A stretch of DNA of 64,000 nucleotides from Abiotrophia sp965245735 (GTDB taxonomy: Bacteria; Bacillota; Bacilli; Lactobacillales; Aerococcaceae), in the NCBI GenBank assembly GCA_965245735.1, contig CBDFAX010000006.1, positions 23,221-87,220 on the forward strand, read 5' to 3'. Both the position numbers and the translations under genes were made by a program. Shown piece by piece: positions 26,187 to 34,454 of the stretch (positions are counted from its first letter, which is position 1; each line of letters starts with the position of its first letter). A model generated the notes under the pieces. That model did not search any database and was not told where the DNA came from. It worked only from the letters and a program-made list of their open reading frames with translations.

Positions 26187-27485
26187 ATGCAAGAATGGCA
26201 AGCTGGCATCCACTATCACGCGGTTGCCTCCACTAAATATAAAACCAACCAAGTCATTATAAAGGCTATCTTACCTTATCAAGCTGAGCGGGCAGCGGCC
26301 TGGTCCTTGCTGGCTCGTATGATGGAAGACGGGAGTGATCGTATTCCAAGTAAGGCGGTCTTGGAAGGCATTTTGGCCCAACTCTATGGTGCCTCTCTAT
26401 CAGTAGGGGTCCAACGTAAGGGGCATTTTCTAGAATTTGTTATGGCAAGCCAAAGTGTTCGGCCAAGCTTAGTCCAAATGCCTGACTTAATGCCGGCTTG
26501 GCTAGACCTAATGGGGCAGTTATTGTTTGAACAGGAGTCGCTAGCCCTAGCCTTGCCGCAAGCTCAGGCTCGTTTTGAACGAGAGCAGGCCTTTCAGCTA
26601 CAACGCATTAAGCGGATGAGCGATGATAAACGTCGCTTGGTGGTTCAAAAACTTTACCAGGAGCTTTACCGTGAGACCCCTGACAATGCCTTGGCCAATC
26701 TAGGAGATGAGGCCAGAGTCCGAGACCTGACCCTAGCTGACCTGGCTAAGGCTCATAGGGAAATATGCCAGGAAGCCCAATTCTATCTAGTCAGCAATGG
26801 TGATTTGACCGATAGTGACTTGATTAAGTGGCTAGAGAGCTGGTCGCTAAAGGGTCGCCAGGCTGACTGGGATTATGGTTATAACTATCTGGCCTTAGAT
26901 AAGCCTTTGTCAACTGATAATCTAGGGCAATTGATTGAGGAAAAGGTTCAGGGCCAGCAAGCTAATTTGGCTATGGCTTTTGCCTTTCCGCCGGCCAAGA
27001 GCCTTAAGGAACGTATTATACTACAAGTGGCCAATGGGATTTTTGGTTACCTACCGGTTTCGCGTCTTTTTACAGAAATTCGGGAGAAGCAGAGTTTGGC
27101 CTATGCCATTCATTCTGGTCTAGATTTTCATCGCTCTTTTGCCTTGGTCCGAGCAGGCATTAGTCCCGATAAGGTGGGGCATGTTTATGAGGAAGTCCAA
27201 GCTCAGTTGGCTGACCTAATACTGAGCTTGGAAGAAGGGGAGTACTTAGAGGAAGTAAAACTGACTCTCTTGAGTGCCGATGTACAGTCGCGAGACTATC
27301 AACATTTGGAGACTGATAAGATGATTGCCCAGGATTTGTATCCTGACTTCGATTTGTCGACAGACTACTTTGAATCTGTGGTTAAGTCCATTAAGGCTCA
27401 AGAGGTCATTGCTTGCCTAAGTCAATGGCATTTGGTGGGGGCTTATGCCCTAGTAGGAGGTCAAGATGAAAAAACACTATCATAA
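26187..27485 (+). CDS. ymfF: M16-family peptidase homologue YmfF (likely inactive subunit)
   Basis: The 432-residue protein resembles the Zn-peptidase M16 fold (late motif LPVSRLFTEIREKQSLAYAIHSGLDF) but I find no HxxEH zinc motif, so it is probably the non-catalytic partner of YmfH, as in two-subunit M16 enzymes. The open frame reaches back to 26049 through the preceding permease gene, but GAAGGAGAG (26172-26180) is correctly placed for the ATG at 26187. It overlaps ymfH by 20 nt, implying coupled translation. Confidence 0.88.
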   Translation: MQEWQAGIHYHAVASTKYKTNQVIIKAILPYQAERAAAWSLLARMMEDGSDRIPSKAVLEGILAQLYGASLSVGVQRKGHFLEFVMASQSVRPSLVQMPDLMPAWLDLMGQLLFEQESLALALPQAQARFEREQAFQLQRIKRMSDDKRRLVVQKLYQELYRETPDNALANLGDEARVRDLTLADLAKAHREICQEAQFYLVSNGDLTDSDLIKWLESWSLKGRQADWDYGYNYLALDKPLSTDNLGQLIEEKVQGQQANLAMAFAFPPAKSLKERIILQVANGIFGYLPVSRLFTEIREKQSLAYAIHSGLDFHRSFALVRAGISPDKVGHVYEEVQAQLADLILSLEEGEYLEEVKLTLLSADVQSRDYQHLETDKMIAQDLYPDFDLSTDYFESVVKSIKAQEVIACLSQWHLVGAYALVGGQDEKTLS

Positions 27486-28758
27486 AGTTTTGGACGAAGC
27501 CTTCTTTGAAAAGGTGCTAGCTAATGGTTTAACCGTTCGCTTGGTACCTAAACCAGGTTACCACCGCAGTTACGGAATTCTGACGACACACTATGGTTCG
27601 GTGGATCAAGTGGTGCGACACAAGGAAACAGGAGAAGAAAAGACCATTCCTGCGGGAGCTGCCCATTTCTTAGAACACAAGATGTTTGAAGGGCAAGGAG
27701 GGCTAGATGCTTTTGCGCTCTTTATGAAGCAGGGGGCTATGGCCAATGCCTTCACCCACTACTTTCAGACTTCCTATCTATTTTCTGCTTCCTATTATAT
27801 TGAACGCAATGTCGAAACCTTGCTTGATTTTGTGCAGACGCCTTATTTCACACCAGAAGGCATCGAGAAGGAAAAGGGGATTATCACGCAAGAGCTCTAT
27901 ATGTATCAAGATGATCCACTTGGGGTTTCTTATCAAGCCTTGCATCAAGCCCTCTATCCCGACCATCCTTTAGGCGTAGATATCCTGGGAACGGAAGAAA
28001 GCATCAAGGCCACCACTTATGAAGACTTACGCTTGGCTTATGATACCTTCTACCATCCAAGCAATATGAATTTGATTGTGGTAGGGAACTTTGACCCACA
28101 AGCTTTACTCGCTGTCATTGAGGCTAATCAAGCCCGCAAAACATTTGAGCCACCTCGCTATCAAAGGGTAGTAGAAGAGGTGACAGCTCCCGTTCAGCCT
28201 AAAACTCAGCTTGAGCGGGAAATCAGTCAGCCAATTATCGAGTTGGCTTGGCGCTTTTCACCACAAAAATTATCGGGCATAGAATTGATTCGCCAACGTA
28301 TTATTGGGGAAGTCTTCTTCGAATTACTAATGGGACCTATGTCGTCAGCCTATGCTAGCTGGTACCAGCAACAGTGGGTAGATACCAATTTCTACCAGTC
28401 TTATCATTTAGACCACAAGATGCACCATTTGGCTATTCATGCCCAGAGTAATCATACATCGGACTTGATTACTGCAATCAAGGAGCTCTTGGCTAACTGG
28501 CAACATAACCCGGATTTGACTGAGGAGCAGTTGAAACAAGTGGTGACAGGGCGCATTGGTGATTTCTTACAGCACCTAAATTCCTTGGAGTTCATTGCTT
28601 ATGAACTGATTGAAGCCGTGATGGATAGTTACGAATTAGCTGATATCCTGACTTGCCTTCAGGAAATCAAACTATCAGACCTCCAGGAATTTGGTCATCA
28701 AGTGCTTTCAGGAGCCTCAGAGGCAGTTGAGGTCCTAGTTAATCCCATAACTGAATAA
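27466..28758 (+). CDS. ymfH: M16-family zinc peptidase YmfH
   Basis: Predicted catalytic member of the YmfF/YmfH pair. The zinc motif HFLEH (HxxEH) is present in AAHFLEHKMFEG at about residue 66, with the downstream acidic ligand region in KEKGIITQELYMYQDDP. The 430 residues cover the two-domain M16 fold. GGAGG lies inside the end of ymfF. In Bacilli this pair precedes rodZ/ymfM and pgsA, as here. The substrate is unknown; some relatives act in peptide or signal processing. Confidence 0.92.
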   Translation: MKKHYHKVLDEAFFEKVLANGLTVRLVPKPGYHRSYGILTTHYGSVDQVVRHKETGEEKTIPAGAAHFLEHKMFEGQGGLDAFALFMKQGAMANAFTHYFQTSYLFSASYYIERNVETLLDFVQTPYFTPEGIEKEKGIITQELYMYQDDPLGVSYQALHQALYPDHPLGVDILGTEESIKATTYEDLRLAYDTFYHPSNMNLIVVGNFDPQALLAVIEANQARKTFEPPRYQRVVEEVTAPVQPKTQLEREISQPIIELAWRFSPQKLSGIELIRQRIIGEVFFELLMGPMSSAYASWYQQQWVDTNFYQSYHLDHKMHHLAIHAQSNHTSDLITAIKELLANWQHNPDLTEEQLKQVVTGRIGDFLQHLNSLEFIAYELIEAVMDSYELADILTCLQEIKLSDLQEFGHQVLSGASEAVEVLVNPITE

Positions 28759-28765
28759 GCCGAGG

Positions 28766-28795
28766 GGCCAAGTCCTTAGTGGGACTTGGCCTTTT
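28766..28795 (+). terminator. Terminator after ymfH
   Basis: 10-bp perfect stem GGCCAAGTCC/GGACTTGGCC and a short T run. Confidence 0.82.
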
Positions 28796-28835
28796 GATTT
28801 TCTAGCAGAAGGTTTGTAAGTTTTGGAGAAAAAGA

Positions 28836-28865
28836 TTAACTCCCCTAGTCAGAATATGATATAAT
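28836..28865 (+). promoter_or_regulatory. Promoter of rodZ-pgsA
   Basis: TTAACT (28836-28841), 18 bp, TATAAT (28860-28865) with an upstream TGA extended -10. Confidence 0.65.
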
Positions 28866-28900
28866 ACTTCTTGAATGTAGAAAGAAAAGGATGAACGGCG

Positions 28901-29938
28901 ATGAGTGAATTAGGAACAAAATTACGCGATGCCCGCATTGAAAAAGGCTATACCTTAAATACCTTACAACAAATGACAAAAATCCAAAAAAAATACCTTG
29001 TGGCCATTGAAGAAGGACGCTTCGAAGAAATTCCTGGTAACTTCTATACTAGAGCTTTTGTAAAACAATATGCTGATATGGTAGGCCTAGATGGGGATAG
29101 TCTACTCTTAGATTATCAAAGTGAGCTTGAAGCGGTTGAACATGGTTTATCGCAATACGAAGAGCAAGAGACGGAGGAAATGCCAAGTCGTTTGAATCGC
29201 AATCAAGCGCAATCTGAGCAATCCCTCTTAGACCGCTATGCTAAACACTTACCTGTATTAACGCTGGCTGGGGTTTTCATTCTAGTTATGGCCTTTATTA
29301 CTTGGACCATCTATTCCGTATCCCAACGTGAGCGTCAACAACAGGCCAATAACTCTAGTGCAACTAGCCTAGTATCGTCAGTAGAACCAAGTTCAGCTGC
29401 CCAACATGCTGCTAGCAGCAGTAGCGAGACTTCTTCTCAAGCTAAGATTGACGGCGCTGAATTCTTTGGCGATGTTCAAGCTAAGCGCGTTTCTGGTGAA
29501 GGAGAAGAGACCACTTACGAACTTTATGCTCCAATGTCTAGTTACAAGTTTACAGTCAAAGGTAAAAACTATGTCTGGGTTGGGGTTTACGAAGATGAGG
29601 AAATCACCATGGATACGACGGTAACTGAAGGTGAAACCTTAGATATTAAGGTCAAAGGTCAAACCCGTAGTGTCCGCATACGCTTGGGATACCCTGAAGG
29701 GGCCGAGATTCAGGTGAATGGTAAGACTGTGAAAATCGCCAACGACTATATCACAGATTCCATTGTCTTCCGCCTACATGCCGACCAGCCAACTGGCTCA
29801 AGCACTAATGAAGCTAATCAAGGCGCTGAAAATCAACAAGGCCAAAACCAAAATCAAGCCCAAGGTCAAGGATCTTATCAAGGTCCAGCCGTTCTGGATC
29901 CAAATCGCCAACAGAACAACGATAATAATGGGCAGTAA
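28901..29938 (+). CDS. rodZ: Cell-shape protein RodZ (YmfM)
   Basis: Membrane protein linking the cytoskeleton and wall-elongation machinery. An N-terminal XRE-type helix-turn-helix (LGTKLRDARIEKGYTLNTLQQMTKIQKKYLVAIEEGRF, 4-41) is followed by an acidic linker, one membrane helix (about 119-142, VLTLAGVFILVMAFITWTIYSV), a Ser-rich linker, the extracellular DUF4115 domain (about 190-285), and a Gln/Asn-rich tail of about 45 residues. The low-complexity tail is unusual for the family. It is 25 nt before pgsA. Confidence 0.92.
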   Translation: MSELGTKLRDARIEKGYTLNTLQQMTKIQKKYLVAIEEGRFEEIPGNFYTRAFVKQYADMVGLDGDSLLLDYQSELEAVEHGLSQYEEQETEEMPSRLNRNQAQSEQSLLDRYAKHLPVLTLAGVFILVMAFITWTIYSVSQRERQQQANNSSATSLVSSVEPSSAAQHAASSSSETSSQAKIDGAEFFGDVQAKRVSGEGEETTYELYAPMSSYKFTVKGKNYVWVGVYEDEEITMDTTVTEGETLDIKVKGQTRSVRIRLGYPEGAEIQVNGKTVKIANDYITDSIVFRLHADQPTGSSTNEANQGAENQQGQNQNQAQGQGSYQGPAVLDPNRQQNNDNNGQ

Positions 29939-29963
29939 GTCCTAATCAAGAGGGAGGATAGTC

Positions 29964-30545
29964 ATGAATATCGCCAATAAGTTAACGCTCTTGCGCATGC
30001 TGATGATTCCGGTCTTTATCTTCTTGGTATTAAACCATTCGGCTGACCAAGTTATGTGGTTAGGAACCGCCATTCCTATTAATCAAGTCTGGGCTGCCTT
30101 GGTTTTTGCTCTAGCAAGCTTTACGGACTTTTTAGATGGCTACCTAGCTCGTAAATATCATTTGGTAACCTCTTTTGGGGCCTTCTTCGATCCTATGGCT
30201 GATAAATTGTTAGTCATGGCGGCACTGATTTTGTTAGTTCAAGTCGGTTCTGTTCCGGGCTGGATAGTCTTTATCATTCTAGCCAGAGAATTGATGGTGA
30301 CTGGTTTAAGAGTGCTGATTGCCCAATCCAATGGTAAGGTCATGGCAGCAGCCATGCCAGGAAAAATCAAAACGACAACTCAAATGCTGGCCATTATCTG
30401 CTTCTTATTGCAAGATATGGGGCAATCAGTCTGGGGCTTCTCTCTGGCTAATCTCTTGCTTTATCTCTGCCTCTTCTTCACCATTTACTCGGGTTTGGAA
30501 TATTTTTATCATGCCCGCTACGTCTTCTCTGATGGACTCAAATAA
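29964..30545 (+). CDS. pgsA: CDP-diacylglycerol-glycerol-3-phosphate 3-phosphatidyltransferase
   Basis: Makes phosphatidylglycerophosphate, the first step to phosphatidylglycerol, in the membrane. The CDP-alcohol phosphotransferase signature D-x2-D-G-x2-A-R-x8-G-x3-D-x3-D is seen in DFLDGYLARKYHLVTSFGAF followed by FDPMADK. It has 193 residues with several hydrophobic helices. GGGAGGA precedes the ATG. In most Bacilli cinA and recA follow pgsA, but here a terminator ends the unit. Confidence 0.95.
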   Translation: MNIANKLTLLRMLMIPVFIFLVLNHSADQVMWLGTAIPINQVWAALVFALASFTDFLDGYLARKYHLVTSFGAFFDPMADKLLVMAALILLVQVGSVPGWIVFIILARELMVTGLRVLIAQSNGKVMAAAMPGKIKTTTQMLAIICFLLQDMGQSVWGFSLANLLLYLCLFFTIYSGLEYFYHARYVFSDGLK

Positions 30546-30562
30546 AGCCGAAAGTAAAAATT

Positions 30563-30592
30563 AAAAGCCTGAATCTTAGATTTAGGCTTTTT
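30563..30592 (+). terminator. Terminator after pgsA
   Basis: Stem AAAAGCCTGAATC against GATTTAGGCTTTT with a 3-nt loop and T run. Confidence 0.85.
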
Positions 30593-30753
30593 AGTTTGCT
30601 TTTTTAGGCTAGTTTTGAGATATAACAGGAGAAGGAGGGAAGATAGGAAGCGAAATAGGTTGATTTTATACAAAATTAGTTAGGCTCACATGCCCGGTTT
30701 TTAATTATGGTTGTCTACAATATGCCTGTAACATATTTGTTATCCGCCAACCC

Positions 30754-30781
30754 TTGTAAGTTTCCGTGACTTTGATACAAT
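30754..30781 (+). promoter_or_regulatory. Promoter of the two small envelope genes
   Basis: TTGTAA (30754-30759), 16 bp, TACAAT (30776-30781). The preceding 160 bp hold no recognised feature. Confidence 0.65.
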
Positions 30782-30815
30782 AGGAATGAAGTAACTATCG
30801 AAAGGAAGGTGTCGT

Positions 30816-31223
30816 ATGCAACTCTGGATTTTAGTATGTATTTTACTGGTTGTAGCCATCGTCTTATTTGCCTTATCCATTTATGTCAAAGATGACAACG
30901 TTCAGGATCAATTGGACGAGTTTACGGCTCAACAATCACAAGAATTCTATGCCATGAAGACGCGTTTAGCTGAGCTTGAAAAGGCAGCTCGTGAGCAAGA
31001 AGTTGTCAAAGTTGAAGTGCCTGAACAAACAGGTAACCACTATGTGGAAGCTGAAGCGGAACCAGCTTTAGAAGTTAATCTTGACGACGTGTCTGATTTA
31101 ACTCGCGAAGAAGTAATCCGTCTCTACTCACAAGGTTACACCATGCATGAGATTTCTCACCATGTGGCCTTATCTCAAGAAATTATCCAATCCATCGTTG
31201 ACGATTACATTGAGAACCGTTAA
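30816..31223 (+). CDS. Small membrane protein with C-terminal helix-turn-helix-like segment
   Basis: A 135-residue protein I cannot name with certainty. Residues 1-22 form a membrane anchor (LWILVCILLVVAIVLFALSIYV). About 30-70 is a predicted charged helix or coiled coil (DEFTAQQSQEFYAMKTRLAELEKAA). The end SDLTREEVIRLYSQGYTMHEISHHVALSQEIIQSIVDDY looks like a small helix-turn-helix, the layout of DUF6115/SwrB-like proteins of Bacilli. GAAAGGAAGGTG precedes the ATG. It is 21 nt before the MltG-like gene, so probably cotranscribed. Confidence 0.7.
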   Translation: MQLWILVCILLVVAIVLFALSIYVKDDNVQDQLDEFTAQQSQEFYAMKTRLAELEKAAREQEVVKVEVPEQTGNHYVEAEAEPALEVNLDDVSDLTREEVIRLYSQGYTMHEISHHVALSQEIIQSIVDDYIENR

Positions 31224-31244
31224 CAGACGACAAGGAGGAATAGT

Positions 31245-31937
31245 ATGAAATTATCGCGTAACACCTTACGCTCACTGGCTGTCGGCGTCTTAGCCTCAGC
31301 AGTGGTTACGGCTGCTTTTGCCCTGTCACAAGGTCAATTGCCTGTCCAAGGTGTCAATGGGACTAACGTCTTGAACGGCGGGACAACGACAGCCAACGCT
31401 GATCAACAAGCGCGTCTTGATGCCTTATCAAGCGAAAAGTCAGCTTTGGAATCAACCCAAAACACCTTGAACGCGTCCTTAGCTTCGCTTAAGGAACAAG
31501 CTTCACGTCAAAGCAGTGAGTTAGAAGCCTTGAAGAGTCATTCAACTTCATCTTCAAGTTCAAGCAATGAATCATCAAGCACTTCAAGCGAAGGTTCAAG
31601 CTCAAGTTCTAATGAAGCAAGCCAAGCAGACACAACAGAAGCAAGTCAAGAAGAAACTCACAATGCGGGTACTACTGGTACTACAGCACCTAGCGATGGG
31701 CAATGGACCACTGAAGGTGGTAACTTCACTGTTAACCCAGGGGACACATCTGAAGATGTTGCTCAAAACTTGTATGATGCTGGTATTATTAGCTCACCAG
31801 ATGTCTTCTTGGAAGTGGTAGATCAATGGGATTTATCAACCCTTCTGATTGCAGGGACCTATGAGTTGAATTCAGGCATGAATGTTAATACAATCGCAGA
31901 AATTTTAACTAACGGGGCCTACTACTGGCAACCATAG
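31245..31937 (+). CDS. Secreted/anchored protein with MltG-like N-terminal (YceG/LysM-like) domain only
   Basis: The 230-residue protein has an N-terminal signal anchor (about 5-28), a coiled coil (about 50-95), a Ser-rich linker (about 98-130) and a C-terminal domain, FTVNPGDTSEDVAQNLYDAG to MNVNTIAEILTNGA. This domain aligns by eye with the MltG subdomain VTIPIGSSSKDIARLLKSQG...TIIATLQKGG. The catalytic transglycosylase domain of MltG is absent, and the stop is natural, with a terminator just after it. A peptidoglycan-binding or MltG-competing role is inference. AAGGAGGA precedes the ATG. Confidence 0.78.
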   Translation: MKLSRNTLRSLAVGVLASAVVTAAFALSQGQLPVQGVNGTNVLNGGTTTANADQQARLDALSSEKSALESTQNTLNASLASLKEQASRQSSELEALKSHSTSSSSSSNESSSTSSEGSSSSSNEASQADTTEASQEETHNAGTTGTTAPSDGQWTTEGGNFTVNPGDTSEDVAQNLYDAGIISSPDVFLEVVDQWDLSTLLIAGTYELNSGMNVNTIAEILTNGAYYWQP

Positions 31938-31941
31938 TAAT

Positions 31942-31976
31942 AAAGAGGTGGGGGTGAATACTCCACCTCTTTTTTT
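31942..31976 (+). terminator. Terminator after the MltG-like gene
   Basis: Stem AAGAGGTGG/CCACCTCTT with a T7 tail. Confidence 0.88.
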
Positions 31977-32116
31977 GTACAAATAATGGGGAATAAGCAG
32001 ATAAATTTAAAAAAGTGGCAAAATCATGAGAATAATCAGCGTCTGGACTAGAATTTTTTCTCATAATTGTGTAAAATAGGGAAGAGAGTATCTAAATTGC
32101 ATTAGGAGGCGATTAA

Positions 32117-32821
32117 ATGGAAGATACAAAGAAACACCGCGTATTGATTATTGAGGATGAGAAAAACCTAGCCCGCTTCGTTGACTTAGAACTTCAGCAT
32201 GAAGGCTATGAAACAGCCATCTGTCATGATGGGCGTAAGGGTTTGGAGACTGCCCTCAATCAGGAATGGGATGTCATCCTATTAGATTTAATGTTACCTG
32301 AATTGAATGGTCTAGAAGTCTGCCGTCGCATTCGTCCCATTAAGGACACCCCTATTATTATCATGACAGCGCGTGATTCCGTTATTGACCGCGTATCTGG
32401 TCTAGACCAAGGGGCAGATGACTACATTGTTAAGCCATTTGCCATTGAGGAATTATTGGCGCGCTTGCGGGCACTCTTCCGTCGTATTGACCATAACAAG
32501 GACGAGAAGAATCAATCCCAGCAGTCATCCGTTAAATACCGCAACTTGGTTATCGAGAAGAAGGGCAGAATCGTTAAACGTGACGATCAAGTCATTGATT
32601 TGACCAAACGCGAATACGAACTCTTGCTCTACTTAATGGAAAACCTCAATACGGTTATGTCTCGTGAAGTCCTGCTAGACAAGGTATGGGGCTACAAGAC
32701 AGAAGTCGAAACCAATGTGGTGGATGTCTACATTCGTTATCTCCGCAACAAAATTGACGTGCCTGGTAAGGACTCTTATATCCAGACTGTTCGTGGGACA
32801 GGCTATGTCATGAGAACCTAA
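32117..32821 (+). CDS. covR: OmpR-family response regulator (CovR/CsrR or ArlR type)
   Basis: DNA-binding regulator of a two-component pair. The receiver domain has IIEDEKNLARFVDLELQHEGYE and phosphoacceptor Asp57 (ILLDLMLPE), with the GADDYIVKPFAIEELLARLRALFRR segment very like CovR/ArlR. The C-terminal winged helix reads VIDLTKREYELLLYLMEN...VDVYIRYLRNKID. Length 234 residues. AGGAGGCG precedes the ATG. The symbol follows resemblance to streptococcal CovR; ArlR is the same family. It is 3 nt before the kinase gene. Confidence 0.88.
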   Translation: MEDTKKHRVLIIEDEKNLARFVDLELQHEGYETAICHDGRKGLETALNQEWDVILLDLMLPELNGLEVCRRIRPIKDTPIIIMTARDSVIDRVSGLDQGADDYIVKPFAIEELLARLRALFRRIDHNKDEKNQSQQSSVKYRNLVIEKKGRIVKRDDQVIDLTKREYELLLYLMENLNTVMSREVLLDKVWGYKTEVETNVVDVYIRYLRNKIDVPGKDSYIQTVRGTGYVMRT

Positions 32822-32824
32822 CCT

Positions 32825-34300
32825 ATGAAATTACCAAGTTTCCAGCTTAAACAGCCACTTTCGCTTAAATGGAAGTGGAGTATCTTGTTATTTTTAGTTT
32901 TTAATCTTATTGGGGTTGCCAGTTTGATGGGCTACCGGCACTTGAGTCAAGAACAAGCCCTCGCTGCTATTAAGGCTAATGGCCAGATGCGCTTGGATCA
33001 AACGCAGTCTGTGCTCAAGGCAGCCAAATTAGATATTGATCGACTGGGGACCAATGCAGAGAATGCAAGGGCTGATGACTTATCACTTTTAACGGCTTTG
33101 GAAAATCCTGAAACTAGTTTGCGTCTCTATAATAGTGCCAATCAATTAGTTTATGAGACACGCCGTTTGGATGTGCCGACTGTGGCAGCCTCGCCACAAG
33201 TGGATATCTATCCTTATAAAAAGCAACTTTTAGTCATTGGAACAGTTAGTTTGCCAGGAAGGGATGGGGCGACTGGGGGAACCCTGCAATATATCTATCG
33301 TCCCCTTCAATATCAGGACTGGTTAGCTAAGCAACAGCAACTAAGTAATTGGGTCTTGCTCGCCATTTTAGTATTTTCCCTTGTCTTTGCCTATGGTTTA
33401 GCGCGTTATCTTTTACTTCCTTTGGAGTATCTTAATAATACGCTGGACTTGGTGGAAGAAGAGAGTTTGTCGACCATCCGGATTCGTAAACCGCGCAGTA
33501 ATGACGAGTGGAGTGACTTGAACATTCACGTCAATCGCCTCCTGGACAAAATTGATGGCTATGTTCAAAATCAAAAGCAATTTGTGGAAGATGTTTCTCA
33601 TGAGTTGCGTACGCCAGTCGCCATTGTTGAAGGCCACTTGCAGATGCTCAATCGTTGGGGTAAGGATGATCCTGAGATTCTAGCGGAGTCCATTGATGCC
33701 TCCTTGCAAGAGATAACCCGCATGAAAGACCTGGTCCAAATGATGTTAGACTTATCGCGGGCAGAACATGCTGAGGTCGACTATAAGGATGAAATGACCG
33801 AAATTTATGCTACTACTCGCCAGGTCTTCAACAACTTCGTTATGCTTTATCCTAACTTCCGTTTTTATCTGGACTCGGAAGGGGAGGACAAGGAGCTTTA
33901 CGTTAAAATCTACCGCAATCATTTTGAGCAGATTTTGATTATTCTCCTGGATAACGCGGTCAAGTATAGTACCGATCGCCAAGAAATCCATATCGCGGTT
34001 AGTGCTTCCTTCACGACGGTCGAAATCGCCATTCAAGATTTCGGTGAGGGCATGAGCCAGGAAGACAAGCAAAAAGTCTTCGGACGCTTCTACCGTGTGG
34101 ATAAGGCACGTTCCCGCCAGAAAGGTGGAAATGGCTTAGGACTTAGCATCGCCAAGCAATTAGTGGATAGTTATAAGGGTCGGATCTATGTGGAGAGTGT
34201 GCTCCATCATGGTTCTATCTTCTATGTAGAATTCCCAATCTTGCTGGACAAGGCAGAAATTGAGAAGAATAAGAAGAAGGTTTTAACCAAGAGTCTATAA
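32825..34300 (+). CDS. covS: Sensor histidine kinase (CovS/ArlS type)
   Basis: Partner of the preceding regulator. The first membrane helix is at about 17-38 (WSILLFLVFNLIGVASLMGY), an extracellular sensor region runs to about 175, and the second helix is at about 177-200. HAMP follows. HisKA contains FVEDVSHELRTPVAIVEGHL with His259 as phosphoacceptor, and HATPase_c has LLDNAVKYS, DFGEGMS and GGNGLGLSIAKQLV. The 491 residues are typical of ArlS/CovS. In relatives such pairs control capsule, virulence and wall genes; the targets here are unknown. Confidence 0.9.
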   Translation: MKLPSFQLKQPLSLKWKWSILLFLVFNLIGVASLMGYRHLSQEQALAAIKANGQMRLDQTQSVLKAAKLDIDRLGTNAENARADDLSLLTALENPETSLRLYNSANQLVYETRRLDVPTVAASPQVDIYPYKKQLLVIGTVSLPGRDGATGGTLQYIYRPLQYQDWLAKQQQLSNWVLLAILVFSLVFAYGLARYLLLPLEYLNNTLDLVEEESLSTIRIRKPRSNDEWSDLNIHVNRLLDKIDGYVQNQKQFVEDVSHELRTPVAIVEGHLQMLNRWGKDDPEILAESIDASLQEITRMKDLVQMMLDLSRAEHAEVDYKDEMTEIYATTRQVFNNFVMLYPNFRFYLDSEGEDKELYVKIYRNHFEQILIILLDNAVKYSTDRQEIHIAVSASFTTVEIAIQDFGEGMSQEDKQKVFGRFYRVDKARSRQKGGNGLGLSIAKQLVDSYKGRIYVESVLHHGSIFYVEFPILLDKAEIEKNKKKVLTKSL

Positions 34301-34306
34301 CTTAGA

Positions 34307-34334
34307 GAGGATGGGAGGTTTCCCATCCTTTTCT
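34307..34334 (+). terminator. Terminator after the covRS-like operon
   Basis: 8-bp GGATGGGA/TCCCATCC stem with T-rich tail. Confidence 0.82.
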
Positions 34335-34403
34335 CATGCCTGAATTTAAGCTGATTAGTCCTAGGGCTAGAGGATGATTTTAGCTTGGACGAGACGAAAA
34401 TAC

Positions 34404-34432
34404 TTGAAAAAGGGTCCGTATTTTTATATAGT
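34404..34432 (+). promoter_or_regulatory. SigA-type promoter of yidC
   Basis: TTGAAA (34404-34409), 17 bp, TATAGT (34427-34432). The transcript start would lie only about 15 nt before the ATG. Confidence 0.7.
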
Positions 34433-34454
34433 TAGAAGGTGAAAACTTTCGGAA

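Noticed and set aside
26187..27485. YmfF as a pseudogene because HxxEH is missing
   Set aside because: Full-length intact frame, and the non-catalytic partner in this pair normally lacks the zinc motif.
31567..31821. Overlapping +1 frame of 84 residues inside the MltG-like gene
   Set aside because: Gln/Lys-rich shadow of the Ser-rich linker; no ribosome site.
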